64,000 nt of DNA, taken from Exiguobacterium sp. SL-9. Its GTDB lineage: Bacteria > Bacillota > Bacilli > Exiguobacteriales > Exiguobacteriaceae. Each line of letters begins with the position of its first letter. Positions within the stretch are counted from its first letter, which is position 1. The stretch is taken from NCBI RefSeq assembly GCF_004336985.1, contig NZ_SJUO01000003.1, forward strand, positions 366,309 through 430,308, read 5' to 3'. The notes below the pieces were generated by a model, which made no database searches, was not told the DNA's origin, and saw only the letters and a list, made by a program, of their open reading frames with translations. The position numbers were made by a program, and so were the translations under genes. This document shows, in pieces, positions 15,466 through 24,048 of the stretch.

Positions 15466-16809
15466 TTAAATAATGAATAGGCTGATCAAGAAGACGACCG
15501 CGAAGCCGGTCAATCCGATAATCGTTTCCATGACGGTCCACGACTTGAGCGTGTCTTTCACATCCAACCCGAAGTAGCGGTTGACGAGCCAGAACCCTGA
15601 GTCGTTGACGTGAGACAAGACGGTCGCCCCTGAGGCGATCGCGATAACGATGAGGCCGAGCGCGGCACCGGTGATATTCTGGATTTCGAGAAGCGGCGTG
15701 ATGAGTCCTGCCGCCGTGACCATCGAGACGGTCGCCGAGCCTTGGGCGACGCGGACGACGGTCGCGATCAAGAAGGCGAGTACGATGGCTGGAAGCGGTG
15801 ACCCGGCCATCATTTCCCCGAGCACGTCACCGACACCCGAGTCGATCAACACTTGTTTGAACACGCCACCGGCACCGGTGACGAGAATGATAATCCCGGC
15901 CGGTTCGAGCGCTTTCGTCGCAATTTCTTGCACTTCGTCCCGCGTATACCCACGGCGTGTGCCGAGGAAGATGAACGTGAGGAGGGTGGCGAGTGTCAAG
16001 GCGACGAACGGGTGACCCATGAACGTGAAGAACGTGCGGACGCTGTTGCCTTCTTCTAATAAGACGGCAGACAACGTGTTGGCGAGAATCAACACAAGCG
16101 GGATCGAGATGAGCGAGACAATCATCTTGAAGCTCGGCAACTCTTTCGACGTGTCGATCTCTTCGAACTCCATATAGTCCGGGATGTTGACTTGAATCTT
16201 GTTCGCGATATACTTCCCGAAAACCGGTCCGGCCAAAATCGCGGCCGGAATCCCGGCGATGACACCGAACAAGATGACCCAGCCGAGCTCGGCACCGATC
16301 AAGTTGGCGACGGCAATCGGCCCTGGTGTCGGCGGGATGAAACTGTGCGTGACGGCGAGACCCGCGAGGAGCGGGATCCCGTAGTAGAGGAGCGAGCGTC
16401 CCGTCTTTTTGGCGAGGCCGTAGACGATCGGGACGAGGATGATGAAACCGACGTCGAAGAAGACCGGCACGGCGACGATGAAGCCGGTGATGGCGAGCGC
16501 CCATTGCGCCTTGTCTTCCCCGAACTTATTGACGAGCGTCTGGGCGAGGCGTTCCGCGCCACCCGACACTTCTAACATCTTCCCGAACATGGCCCCGAGA
16601 CCGACGACGACGGCGACGAAGCCGAGCGTTCCGCCCATCCCGTTCTGGATCGAGGCGATGACGTCCCCGAGTGGCATCCCGGCCGCGATCCCGACGAGCA
16701 GACTGACAAGGAGCAGCGAGACGAACGCGTGAAGCTTCGTCCGCATGACCAAGAATAAGAGCAAGAAAATCCCTGCGACCGCAATTAAAATGAGTGTCGA
16801 ACCCGACAT
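15466..16809 (-). CDS. gntP: Gluconate:H+ symporter (GntP family)
   Basis: A 447-residue permease with 12-14 membrane segments, the normal GntP length. Recognisable parts are GMGGTLGFVAVVVGLGAMFG, the signature HSFIPPTPGPIAVANLIGAE, and LSHVNDSGFWLVNRYFGL near the C-terminus. It imports gluconate for GntK, whose gene follows 17 bases on. AAGGGGGAA precedes the ATG. A perfect cre site lies 25-38 bases upstream of the start, so CcpA control specific to the transporter and kinase is likely. Confidence 0.95.
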   Translation of the reverse strand: MSGSTLILIAVAGIFLLLFLVMRTKLHAFVSLLLVSLLVGIAAGMPLGDVIASIQNGMGGTLGFVAVVVGLGAMFGKMLEVSGGAERLAQTLVNKFGEDKAQWALAITGFIVAVPVFFDVGFIILVPIVYGLAKKTGRSLLYYGIPLLAGLAVTHSFIPPTPGPIAVANLIGAELGWVILFGVIAGIPAAILAGPVFGKYIANKIQVNIPDYMEFEEIDTSKELPSFKMIVSLISIPLVLILANTLSAVLLEEGNSVRTFFTFMGHPFVALTLATLLTFIFLGTRRGYTRDEVQEIATKALEPAGIIILVTGAGGVFKQVLIDSGVGDVLGEMMAGSPLPAIVLAFLIATVVRVAQGSATVSMVTAAGLITPLLEIQNITGAALGLIVIAIASGATVLSHVNDSGFWLVNRYFGLDVKDTLKSWTVMETIIGLTGFAVVFLISLFII

Positions 16810-16833
16810 ATGTATTTCCCCCTTTACCTTATG

Positions 16834-16847
16834 TGTAACCGTTTACA
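16834..16847 (-). promoter_or_regulatory. cre (CcpA) site upstream of gntP
   Basis: TGTAACCGTTTACA matches TGWAANCGNTNWCA at all 14 positions and is nearly palindromic. It lies between gnd and gntP. Confidence 0.82.
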
Positions 16848-16857
16848 AATATTACCA

Positions 16858-16887
16858 AAGGAAAAGGCCACCCCTGACCTTTTCCTT
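16858..16887 (-). terminator. Stem-loop between gnd and gntP
   Basis: AAGGAAAAGG and CCTTTTCCTT form a perfect 10-pair stem with a 10-base loop just after the gnd stop. The U-run beyond the stem is poor, so it may be a partial terminator or a processing element that sets the gnd to gntPK ratio. Confidence 0.6.
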
Positions 16888-16891
16888 GCCG

Positions 16892-17773
16892 TTATTTTTT
16901 CACGACCGCGTGGCCCCCGAACTCGTTGCGGAGCGCCGCGACGACTTTCCCCGAGAACGTGTCGTCCTCGAGCGAGCGATAGCGCATGATGAGTGACATG
17001 GCGATGACCGGGGCCGCCGCCTGTAGCTCGAGTGCCGTCTCGACCGTCCACTTTCCTTCCCCTGAGGAATGCATGACACCGCGGATGTCATCGAGTTTCG
17101 CGTCTTTCGAGAACGCGTTCTCCGTCAACTCCATGAGCCATGAGCGGACGACCGATCCATGGTTCCAGACGCGGGCGACCTGTTCGTAATCGTAATCGAA
17201 CGGGCTCTTCTCCAAGATGTCGAACCCTTCGGCGATCGCCTGCATCATGCCGTACTCGATGCCGTTATGAATCATCTTCAAGAAGTGGCCGCTGCCGGCC
17301 GGTCCCGTATACAAGTAGCCGTTCTCGACCGAGAGATCTTTGAAGATTGGTTCAATCGTCGGCCACGCGTCAGCGTCACCGCCGACCATCGTGCAGGCCC
17401 CGTTACGGGCACCGTCCGTACCGCCGCTCGTCCCGCAGTCGAAGAAAGCGATCTGCTTCTCGGCGAACTGTTCGGCGCGAGCGACCGACAGTTTGTAGTT
17501 CGAGTTCCCGCCGTCGATGACGATGTCACCCGGTTCGAGTTTCTCGAGGAGTTCCGCGAGGACGGCCTCGGTAATGTCCCCGGCTGGTACCATCGCCCAG
17601 ACGACGCGTGGCGTCTCGAGCTTAGCAACGACGTCTTCAAGTGTCGGCACAATCTCGAACGCGTCCGTTTTGACATCCCCGACGTCCGTCCCGATGACCT
17701 TGTGACCATGATCGCTCAAGTTGAGCGCCAAATTGTATCCCATCTTGCCTAATCCAATCAAACCGATTTGCAT
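16892..17773 (-). CDS. gnd: 6-phosphogluconate dehydrogenase, decarboxylating, short (YqeC/GntZ-like) form
   Basis: A 293-residue enzyme that oxidises and decarboxylates 6-phosphogluconate to ribulose-5-phosphate. It has the short-form length, against about 470 residues for the long form. Motifs: GLGKMG (7-12), VIDGGNSNYK, FFDCGTSGG, and the catalytic GHFLKMIHNGIEYGMMQA with Lys and Asn. An acidic residue at the end of the second strand (IGTD) suggests NAD rather than NADP; short forms are usually NAD-linked. It is first gene of the gluconate operon. A paralogue of equal length lies at 36140-37021, nearly identical in the C-terminal half. Confidence 0.95.
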   Translation of the reverse strand: MQIGLIGLGKMGYNLALNLSDHGHKVIGTDVGDVKTDAFEIVPTLEDVVAKLETPRVVWAMVPAGDITEAVLAELLEKLEPGDIVIDGGNSNYKLSVARAEQFAEKQIAFFDCGTSGGTDGARNGACTMVGGDADAWPTIEPIFKDLSVENGYLYTGPAGSGHFLKMIHNGIEYGMMQAIAEGFDILEKSPFDYDYEQVARVWNHGSVVRSWLMELTENAFSKDAKLDDIRGVMHSSGEGKWTVETALELQAAAPVIAMSLIMRYRSLEDDTFSGKVVAALRNEFGGHAVVKK

Positions 17774-17785
17774 ATCGTCACCTCA

Positions 17786-17841
17786 AAATCGAATTTTTTT
17801 CCATCTCTCCATCATAATATCAAATTAAATTCGATTTTCAA
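17786..17841 (-). promoter_or_regulatory. Promoter and inverted-repeat operator of the gluconate operon
   Basis: On the minus strand TTGAAA (17841-17836), 16 bases, TATTAT (17819-17814) form a good SigA promoter. Two 12-base arms, AAAATCGAATTT at 17786-17797 and AAATTCGATTTT at 17827-17838, are exact reverse complements. One overlaps the -35 box, the other the leader near the ribosome site. The layout suggests a dimer or looped repressor; the regulator is not in the operon. Confidence 0.7.
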
Positions 17842-17873
17842 GTATAATCGCGGAATTTTATTCTTTTTTTCAT

Positions 17874-17900
17874 AAAAAAAGACTCCCGAAACCTGGGAGT
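17874..17900 (-). terminator. Intrinsic terminator of the GGDEF-EAL gene
   Basis: On the minus strand GACTCCCAGGTTTCGGGAGTC is followed by seven T's, 10 bases after the stop. Confidence 0.92.
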
Positions 17901-17910
17901 CGAACGATAT

Positions 17911-20394
17911 TTAGGGATGAGACACTGATTTGACTTGATGGAAGAACGATTCGATTTCGTCTGCCGGCAGCGGTCGGTTGTAATAATAGCCTTGCGCCTG
18001 GTTACAGGATTCGGCTTTCAAAAAGGCGACTTGATGTTCGGTCTCGACGCCTTCGGCAATCACATTCAAATCCAGTTCATGGGCCATCCGAATGATCGTC
18101 TTGACGAGGGCGGCATCTTTCGTGTCGGTCTCGATGTTCTTCGTGAAGTGCTGGTCGATTTTCAGCGTGTCAATCGGGAACAGCTTCAAATAGCTGAGCG
18201 ACGAGTACCCGGTCCCGAAGTCGTCAATCGACAGGTGGACGCCGAGGGCGACGAGTTCGTGCATCGTCTCGATGGCCCGGTCCGCACTTTGGATGACGCT
18301 CTCGGTCAATTCGAGCTCTAAATACTTCGCATCAAGTCGAGACGCGTCGAGGGCGCGGCTGACGACCTCGGGCAAGTCTTTTTGCGCGAACTGGACGGCT
18401 GAAATGTTGACGGCGACACGAAACGGGGAGATGTCGGCGTCTTGCCAAGCTTTATTTTGACGACACGCCTCGTTCAAGACGAACTCACCGAGACGATGGA
18501 TCGTGCCGGTCTCTTCTGCGATCGGGATGAACTCACCCGGAGAGATGATGCCGAGTTCCGGATGATTCCAACGGACGAGCGCCTCGACTCCGATGATTTC
18601 TCCCGACTCCAAATGGATCTGTGGTTGGTAATGGACCGAAAACTCGCCACGGCCGATTCCTTTACGGAGCGCGATCGACAAGTTCGAGCGTCGTGACACC
18701 GATTCGTTTAATTCGTCTGTGAAGAACTGGTAACCATTTTTCCCATCTGCCTTGGCCCGATACATGGCGATGTCGGCATTTTTGATTAACTCTTCTGCCG
18801 TCTTCCCGTCTGACGGGTGCAAGCTGATGCCGATGGACGCGCCCGTGAACAACTCTTCGTGTTCAAGCTCGAACGGCGGGTGTAAGACGTTGACGAGTTC
18901 CTGTGCACGATGGGCGGCCAGGTTACTCGTCGTCTCGGGGGACAGGATGATGAACTCGTCACCGCCGAGGCGGGCGAGCGTGTCGTGTTTTCCGAGAATC
19001 GATTCGATACGAGTGGTCACTTGTTTTAAAAACTGGTCTCCGACGGAGTGGCCGAACCGGTCATTGATCACTTTGAAGTTGTCCAAATCGATATAAAACA
19101 ACGCGAACGTGTTTCGGTGTGTCTGACCGAGAAGGGCGTCGAGACGGTCACTGAACAAGCGACGGTTCGGGAGCCCGGTGAGCGGGTCCAAATAGACGAG
19201 GTCGTTGATTTGGGCCTCGACTCGTTTGCGTTCACTAATATCCCGGATGATGCTGCTGAAGAACAACCCTTTCTCCGTCTCCCATGTGCCGAGTGACATC
19301 TCGAGCGGGAACTCGGTCCCGTCCTTCCGTAACCCGACGAGTTCGACGGTGCGACCGATGACGTTCGCCTCGCGTGTCTCGTGATACCGTTTCATTCCGC
19401 GTTCATGTGCTTCTTGAAACCGTTCCGGCATGATGAGGGTGATCGAATGTCCGAGCACATCTGCAGCGAGGTGACCGAACAGTCGCTCCGCACCTTTGTT
19501 CCATTGAACGATGCGACGCTCGGCGTCCGCGACGATGATGGCATCGTTCGCCGACTCGATGACGGACTGAAATTTCGTTTCGGATTCTTTTGACTGGGCC
19601 TCGAGCAATTTCTCGTTTCGAATCGAGATGATGATGAGCCAAAACAGCGTCATGACGCTGCCGGCGATCCAATAGGCGAGGAGCGTATTGTCCATCGATT
19701 GTCCGGTGAACTCAGAATCGGTCGCGACTGGGGTGAACACGGCGGCCGACATGCCGATATAGTGCATCCCCGCCACAGCAAGACCAATCAACAGCGAGCT
19801 GACCAGTTTTCGCCAGTGGAAGCGCGAGACGTCTGGAAGTGAGAACAGCAAATATAATCCGACGAGCGAGGCGACGAAGGCGACGAGTGCCGATAACACC
19901 CACAAGAACGGGTCATACGAGAGCACCGCGTTCATCTGCATCGCTTCCATGCCGACGTAGTGCATCGAGACGATCCCGATGCTGATGAAGAGGGCACTGA
20001 TGACGAGATTGCGCGGACGGGACGATGGACGGCTGACCATGTAGAATGCAAATCCGGATGCGATGACGGCCGGAACGATTGATGCGATGACGATGCCAAT
20101 ATGATAAGTGACGGGCGTCTCCATATGAAACGCCAGCATCCCGATGAAATGCATCGCCCAAATGCCGAGCCCGAGACTGAGTGCGCCGGCTAGAACACAA
20201 CGGATCCGTGAGACACGCGCGGCATATCTCAGACGACTGCTGATCGTAAGGGAGACATAGGCGGAGAAGACCGCGACGGCGATGGAGAGGAGGACGAGCG
20301 GGAGACTGTACGTACTGTGAAGATGGTGTTCGATGGGGACCAACCCTTTCTCTATAAAGTCGGGATAAATAGACGAAATCTGACAGTTTCTCAA
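17911..20394 (-). CDS. Membrane MHYT-PAS-GGDEF-EAL cyclic-di-GMP enzyme
   Basis: An 827-residue protein. The N-terminal MHYT sensor has seven membrane segments with MHFIGM (81-86), MHYVGM and MHYIGM, proposed to bind metal and sense gas or redox state. A PAS domain follows (about 275-390). Then GGDEF with RLGGDEF (about 400-560) and EAL with the EALVRW start and DDFGTGYSSLSYL (about 575-820). Both catalytic signatures are intact, so it may make and break cyclic-di-GMP. No RxxD inhibitory site stands before RLGGDEF. TTG at 20394 is taken as the start because AGGAAAG lies 7 bases upstream. It is 6 kb from the Pel operon, whose PelD needs cyclic-di-GMP. Confidence 0.93.
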   Translation of the reverse strand: MRNCQISSIYPDFIEKGLVPIEHHLHSTYSLPLVLLSIAVAVFSAYVSLTISSRLRYAARVSRIRCVLAGALSLGLGIWAMHFIGMLAFHMETPVTYHIGIVIASIVPAVIASGFAFYMVSRPSSRPRNLVISALFISIGIVSMHYVGMEAMQMNAVLSYDPFLWVLSALVAFVASLVGLYLLFSLPDVSRFHWRKLVSSLLIGLAVAGMHYIGMSAAVFTPVATDSEFTGQSMDNTLLAYWIAGSVMTLFWLIIISIRNEKLLEAQSKESETKFQSVIESANDAIIVADAERRIVQWNKGAERLFGHLAADVLGHSITLIMPERFQEAHERGMKRYHETREANVIGRTVELVGLRKDGTEFPLEMSLGTWETEKGLFFSSIIRDISERKRVEAQINDLVYLDPLTGLPNRRLFSDRLDALLGQTHRNTFALFYIDLDNFKVINDRFGHSVGDQFLKQVTTRIESILGKHDTLARLGGDEFIILSPETTSNLAAHRAQELVNVLHPPFELEHEELFTGASIGISLHPSDGKTAEELIKNADIAMYRAKADGKNGYQFFTDELNESVSRRSNLSIALRKGIGRGEFSVHYQPQIHLESGEIIGVEALVRWNHPELGIISPGEFIPIAEETGTIHRLGEFVLNEACRQNKAWQDADISPFRVAVNISAVQFAQKDLPEVVSRALDASRLDAKYLELELTESVIQSADRAIETMHELVALGVHLSIDDFGTGYSSLSYLKLFPIDTLKIDQHFTKNIETDTKDAALVKTIIRMAHELDLNVIAEGVETEHQVAFLKAESCNQAQGYYYNRPLPADEIESFFHQVKSVSHP

Positions 20395-20587
20395 AAATGA
20401 GCTTTCCTAGCGTAGCATATTTATCTTGACGTGAAGGGAATGTTTTCCACGGCGGGTCAATAATTTGGCACATTGAATTTTGCTAGACAGAGACAATAGA
20501 TATTTTGGATTTTTTTGTATAAAAGGTGAAATGGGACTTTCGGTTTTACAATGGAACTATATAACTAGAAGAGAGTGGGCGCAAACT

Positions 20588-23500
20588 ATGAAGAAGGTAA
20601 ATTATTTACTCCTTATTTTTGTTCTCTTGTGTTCAATGTGGGGGCAACGTGTTGAGGCACAATCAGACATCCAACTCATTTATTCGGTTGAGGATTTTAA
20701 TAAAATCTCGAATCAACTGAACGGGCATTATCGACTAATGAAGGACTTAGATTTTAAGGGTGCAGAACAGTTGCCGATTGGAACGAGAGACAAACCATTT
20801 ATCGGTATTTTTGATGGGAATGGCTTCTCAGTTTCAAATTATCAATTGGAACATAATGAGTCCATGACACATATCGGATTATTTGCTTACGCGAAAAATG
20901 CGACATTCCGAAATCTAAAAGTGATGGATACGCAATTGACAATCGGAACTGATATGAATCTCGAATTGTATGGTGGTGCACTTTTAGGAAAAGGAGAGTC
21001 AGTGACGATTGAGAATATCCAAATCGATTCTTCTGTTTCTGTTTCAATCCAACCGTTATTTAAATCGACAGTCGGTGGTATTGCCGGAGAAATTAGAGGG
21101 ACATCCCTTCGTCCTTCTTCCGTTTTGAATGTTTCCAATGGAGGGACAATTACTGGAAAATACGAGATAGGTGGGGTAGTAGGAAGTGCTTCGTATACAA
21201 CGATTGAGTCTGCAACAAACAGTGGACAAATAATTGGAGGTGGTAGTGCAGGGGGGATCGCGGGTTATCTGTTCCAAGGAAAGCTGTATAACTCGGAAAA
21301 TGAAGGAGCGATTAAATCAGTGCAACGAGGTGGTGGCGTGATTGGGTACGCATCGACCGTTACCATTGAAAATGCTTCTAATGGTGGGAAGATTTCATCG
21401 AGCGGAAGTTGGGGTGACTTCGGAGGGATAGTCGGTTATATGACAAAGTCAACGTTAGCTGACGCGGAGAATTTCGGAAGTTTTGAGGCTAAGGGAAGTT
21501 CTACGTATGTAGGAGGACTTGTTGGAGAAGCAAGCCAAGACAGTATCATTCGTCGTGGAATGAACAGAAGTCCGATTGAAGTACAAGGTTATGTTGGAGG
21601 GATTGTCGGGAGTGCCTCACAACTATTTTTAGAGCAAACGTATAATGAAGGCGATTTATCAGGAGCGACAGGTGGAGGGATTGGGGCCTCCATCACCAAT
21701 GTGACGATTCGAGATAGTTTCAACATGGGTAAAGTACAAGCCAGAGTCACAGCAGGCGGAATCGTCGGATATGCGTATCAAGATTCAAAAATTGAAAAGT
21801 CTTATAACAGTGGCTATGTGAAAGCGTATATATCAGGAGCTTTAGCAGGGAAATATGGAGGAACCATGAACGGCGCGTATGGTCTGACAACGTCCAAATT
21901 GATTGGTGAAGGAGAGCAAGTTGGACAAGTTATTTCACCAACGGAGGCAGTAACTCCCGAAACGATGCCTCTATTGTCCCCGACTATTTGGGAATTTCCA
22001 TCAAAGAGTTACCCCACGCTAAAAGGGATGGACAAGCCTACTGGTAATCATCAGCATGCCATCGCAGTGAAACAAGTTGATCTGTCTAAGACTACCTATC
22101 GCCAATATGAAGAACTCGATCTCATCAACGGAAAAGCACTTTTGGTAAACAATACCGGCAAACTAACGTCTATTCCGTTAGAAGAGAGTATGGTGTGGCA
22201 GAATAAAGTCCTCGAAAATGCAGGAAATCAATCCGTATCGTTTCGAATTTTAGAATTACCTGGTACCACACAAGTACAAGTGACGCCTCGTTATCGAGCG
22301 ATGTTCATGAACCATCAAAACGTTCAAATCGATGTCCAATACGTCGAACCTGGCCAAACAGCTAAACCGACTATTGTTCCAGAACGAGAAGGATACACGT
22401 TACAAAACTGGACACCTGAGTTTGAACCGATGAATAAAGATCAAATCTATAAACCGATTTACACTAAAAACCGATATGACGTTCAGCTGATGGACGGTGA
22501 GCAATGGTTAGATACTGTATCGTTCTCACATGGGGAACGTCTGTCATCAAGGATACAAGAGCCTTCAAAAGAAAACCATTTCTTTAGCGGTTGGTATAAA
22601 GATTCAACGTTTTCCGAGAAAATTGACTTAAGTCAAAACGTCATGAGACCAATGGAGTTGTATGCGCGATTTATACCTATGCCAGAAGTGACAAACCTCA
22701 ATGTGGTCTCTAAAGGTGGAGATGCTACAGTATCGTGGGACGGGACAGCTGGAACGACATTCTATCACGTTGAGGTCTCGAACGATCCTGACTTTGGAAG
22801 CTTCTCACGTTATACAACAACGGAGCGAAGCTATTCGATTTATCTGACACCAACCGATACGCATTACATTCGAGTGAAGCCGATACGGGTACTTGATTAT
22901 CAAGAGTGGGAAGGGGTTTCAAATACGGTCACACAGTCACCACTTCTTAGAAAGTTAGACGGAATCCAAACTTCAGACATCACGTCAACATCTGTCAAGC
23001 TCTCGTGGAATCGACAAAACTTTGATCAGTTTTATGTGTATCGCGCAGAGGACGATGGTGTGTTCAATCAAGTTGCGACTGTAAAAACGCCATTTTGGAC
23101 CGACGCAAAATTGAATTATCGTAAAGACTATAAATACAAAATTGTCGGGTACTTGAAAATTGACGAGACGAGTGGTTTGTTGAGCGAAGAGAGCGAAATG
23201 ATTTCAATTCGCTTGAAGATGCCGTATAACAGCTCGTGGGAAGTGAATTCAATCAGTACGAGCAGCACAGTTGTTAGTGGTCGGGCCTTTGCGCCGAATG
23301 GTTATGTAGAGGTGTATAAAGGGTCTCAACGGATTGGGAAAATGACAAAAGTCGTAAACAATTCGTTTAAAGTCACGATTCCAAAACAACCGGGAGGGAC
23401 ACTGCTAACCGTCAAATTGTATCCTCATTCTATATACGACGTTAGTATAAAAAAGGTTTATGTTAAAAAAACGTTACCTGCTTTCTCTGTGTCTGCACCA

Positions 23501-23959
23501 GCTGCCATGGACAAGGTTTTGACTGGTAAAGGGAAGCCTGGGGCAACGGTGCGCGTCTACGTCGGATCGAACCCAATCAGTAAGGCGATCAAAATCGGAA
23601 GCAATGGGACATTCAAACTGCCGATTTCTTCGCAAACTGGCGGGAGAGAGATTCAAGTAAAAATGTCACAATCCGGATACCTTGATCGCACAATCAAAAC
23701 GAAAGTGCTACGTGTTTTTAAAACGTTCAAAATCGGGACGGTGAAATCGACTCATGCTTATGTGACGGGTACTGGTAACCGTGGGGCTACGGTTCAAGCC
23801 TATGTAGGTAAGAAACGCATAGGTAAGCCAAGTACCGTCAATACAAAAGGTGCCTATCGCTTAACCATTCCAAAACAAAAACCAGGAACGGTCATTAAAG
23901 TGAACATGACTCAGTCAGGTTATAAGACGCAAGATAAAACGATTAAAGTGATCAAGTGA
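20588..23959 (+). CDS. Large secreted multi-domain surface protein (GLUG beta-helix, InlB-like, FN3, Ig-like modules)
   Basis: A 1123-residue protein with a signal peptide, cleaved probably after VEA near residue 24. Residues about 30-430 are short glycine-rich repeats (GGIAG, GGIVGYM, GGLVGEA, GGIVGSA) of GLUG type, predicted to form a beta-helix. Residues 568-695 hold two InlB/Listeria-Bacteroides-like repeats (EGYTLQNWTPEF, FFSGWYKD). Residues 700-875 are two FN3-like domains, and 880-1123 three related Ig-like modules, each with a glycine-hairpin (GKGKPGATVRVYVG, GTGNRGATVQAYVG). There is no LPXTG anchor or S-layer domain. Likely an adhesin or extracellular-matrix protein. Base composition is more AT-rich than the flanks. 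Confidence 0.83.
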   Translation: MKKVNYLLLIFVLLCSMWGQRVEAQSDIQLIYSVEDFNKISNQLNGHYRLMKDLDFKGAEQLPIGTRDKPFIGIFDGNGFSVSNYQLEHNESMTHIGLFAYAKNATFRNLKVMDTQLTIGTDMNLELYGGALLGKGESVTIENIQIDSSVSVSIQPLFKSTVGGIAGEIRGTSLRPSSVLNVSNGGTITGKYEIGGVVGSASYTTIESATNSGQIIGGGSAGGIAGYLFQGKLYNSENEGAIKSVQRGGGVIGYASTVTIENASNGGKISSSGSWGDFGGIVGYMTKSTLADAENFGSFEAKGSSTYVGGLVGEASQDSIIRRGMNRSPIEVQGYVGGIVGSASQLFLEQTYNEGDLSGATGGGIGASITNVTIRDSFNMGKVQARVTAGGIVGYAYQDSKIEKSYNSGYVKAYISGALAGKYGGTMNGAYGLTTSKLIGEGEQVGQVISPTEAVTPETMPLLSPTIWEFPSKSYPTLKGMDKPTGNHQHAIAVKQVDLSKTTYRQYEELDLINGKALLVNNTGKLTSIPLEESMVWQNKVLENAGNQSVSFRILELPGTTQVQVTPRYRAMFMNHQNVQIDVQYVEPGQTAKPTIVPEREGYTLQNWTPEFEPMNKDQIYKPIYTKNRYDVQLMDGEQWLDTVSFSHGERLSSRIQEPSKENHFFSGWYKDSTFSEKIDLSQNVMRPMELYARFIPMPEVTNLNVVSKGGDATVSWDGTAGTTFYHVEVSNDPDFGSFSRYTTTERSYSIYLTPTDTHYIRVKPIRVLDYQEWEGVSNTVTQSPLLRKLDGIQTSDITSTSVKLSWNRQNFDQFYVYRAEDDGVFNQVATVKTPFWTDAKLNYRKDYKYKIVGYLKIDETSGLLSEESEMISIRLKMPYNSSWEVNSISTSSTVVSGRAFAPNGYVEVYKGSQRIGKMTKVVNNSFKVTIPKQPGGTLLTVKLYPHSIYDVSIKKVYVKKTLPAFSVSAPAAMDKVLTGKGKPGATVRVYVGSNPISKAIKIGSNGTFKLPISSQTGGREIQVKMSQSGYLDRTIKTKVLRVFKTFKIGTVKSTHAYVTGTGNRGATVQAYVGKKRIGKPSTVNTKGAYRLTIPKQKPGTVIKVNMTQSGYKTQDKTIKVIK

Positions 23960-23965
23960 TGAAAC

Positions 23966-23995
23966 AGAGGAGCGTTCATAAAACGTTCCTCTTTT
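23966..23995 (+). terminator. Intrinsic terminator of the large surface protein gene
   Basis: AGAGGAGCGTT and AACGTTCCTCT (one wobble) around a 5-base loop, followed by TTT, 6 bases after the stop. Confidence 0.85.
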
Positions 23996-24048
23996 CATTG
24001 CGGAATTTTTTTCGAAACGGTATCGTAAAAAGAAAAAGGGTGAGACAC

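Noticed and set aside
16192..16575. 127-codon plus-strand frame opposite gntP
   Set aside because: Charged antisense shadow of a membrane-protein gene.
19913..20473. 186-codon minus-strand frame at the start of the MHYT gene
   Set aside because: Frame shadow; the MHYT-PAS-GGDEF-EAL frame explains the sequence, and this one is His/Arg-rich without domains.
21100..21850. Glycine-rich repeats in the large surface protein considered as a DNA tandem array or CRISPR-like repeat
   Set aside because: Repeats are at protein level only (GLUG-type), with irregular spacing and divergent codons; no constant repeat-spacer pattern.
23956..24048. N-terminal extension of the RpiR-type regulator
   Set aside because: The extension runs through the terminator of the preceding gene and lacks a ribosome site; ATG at 24049 has AAGGGTGA.
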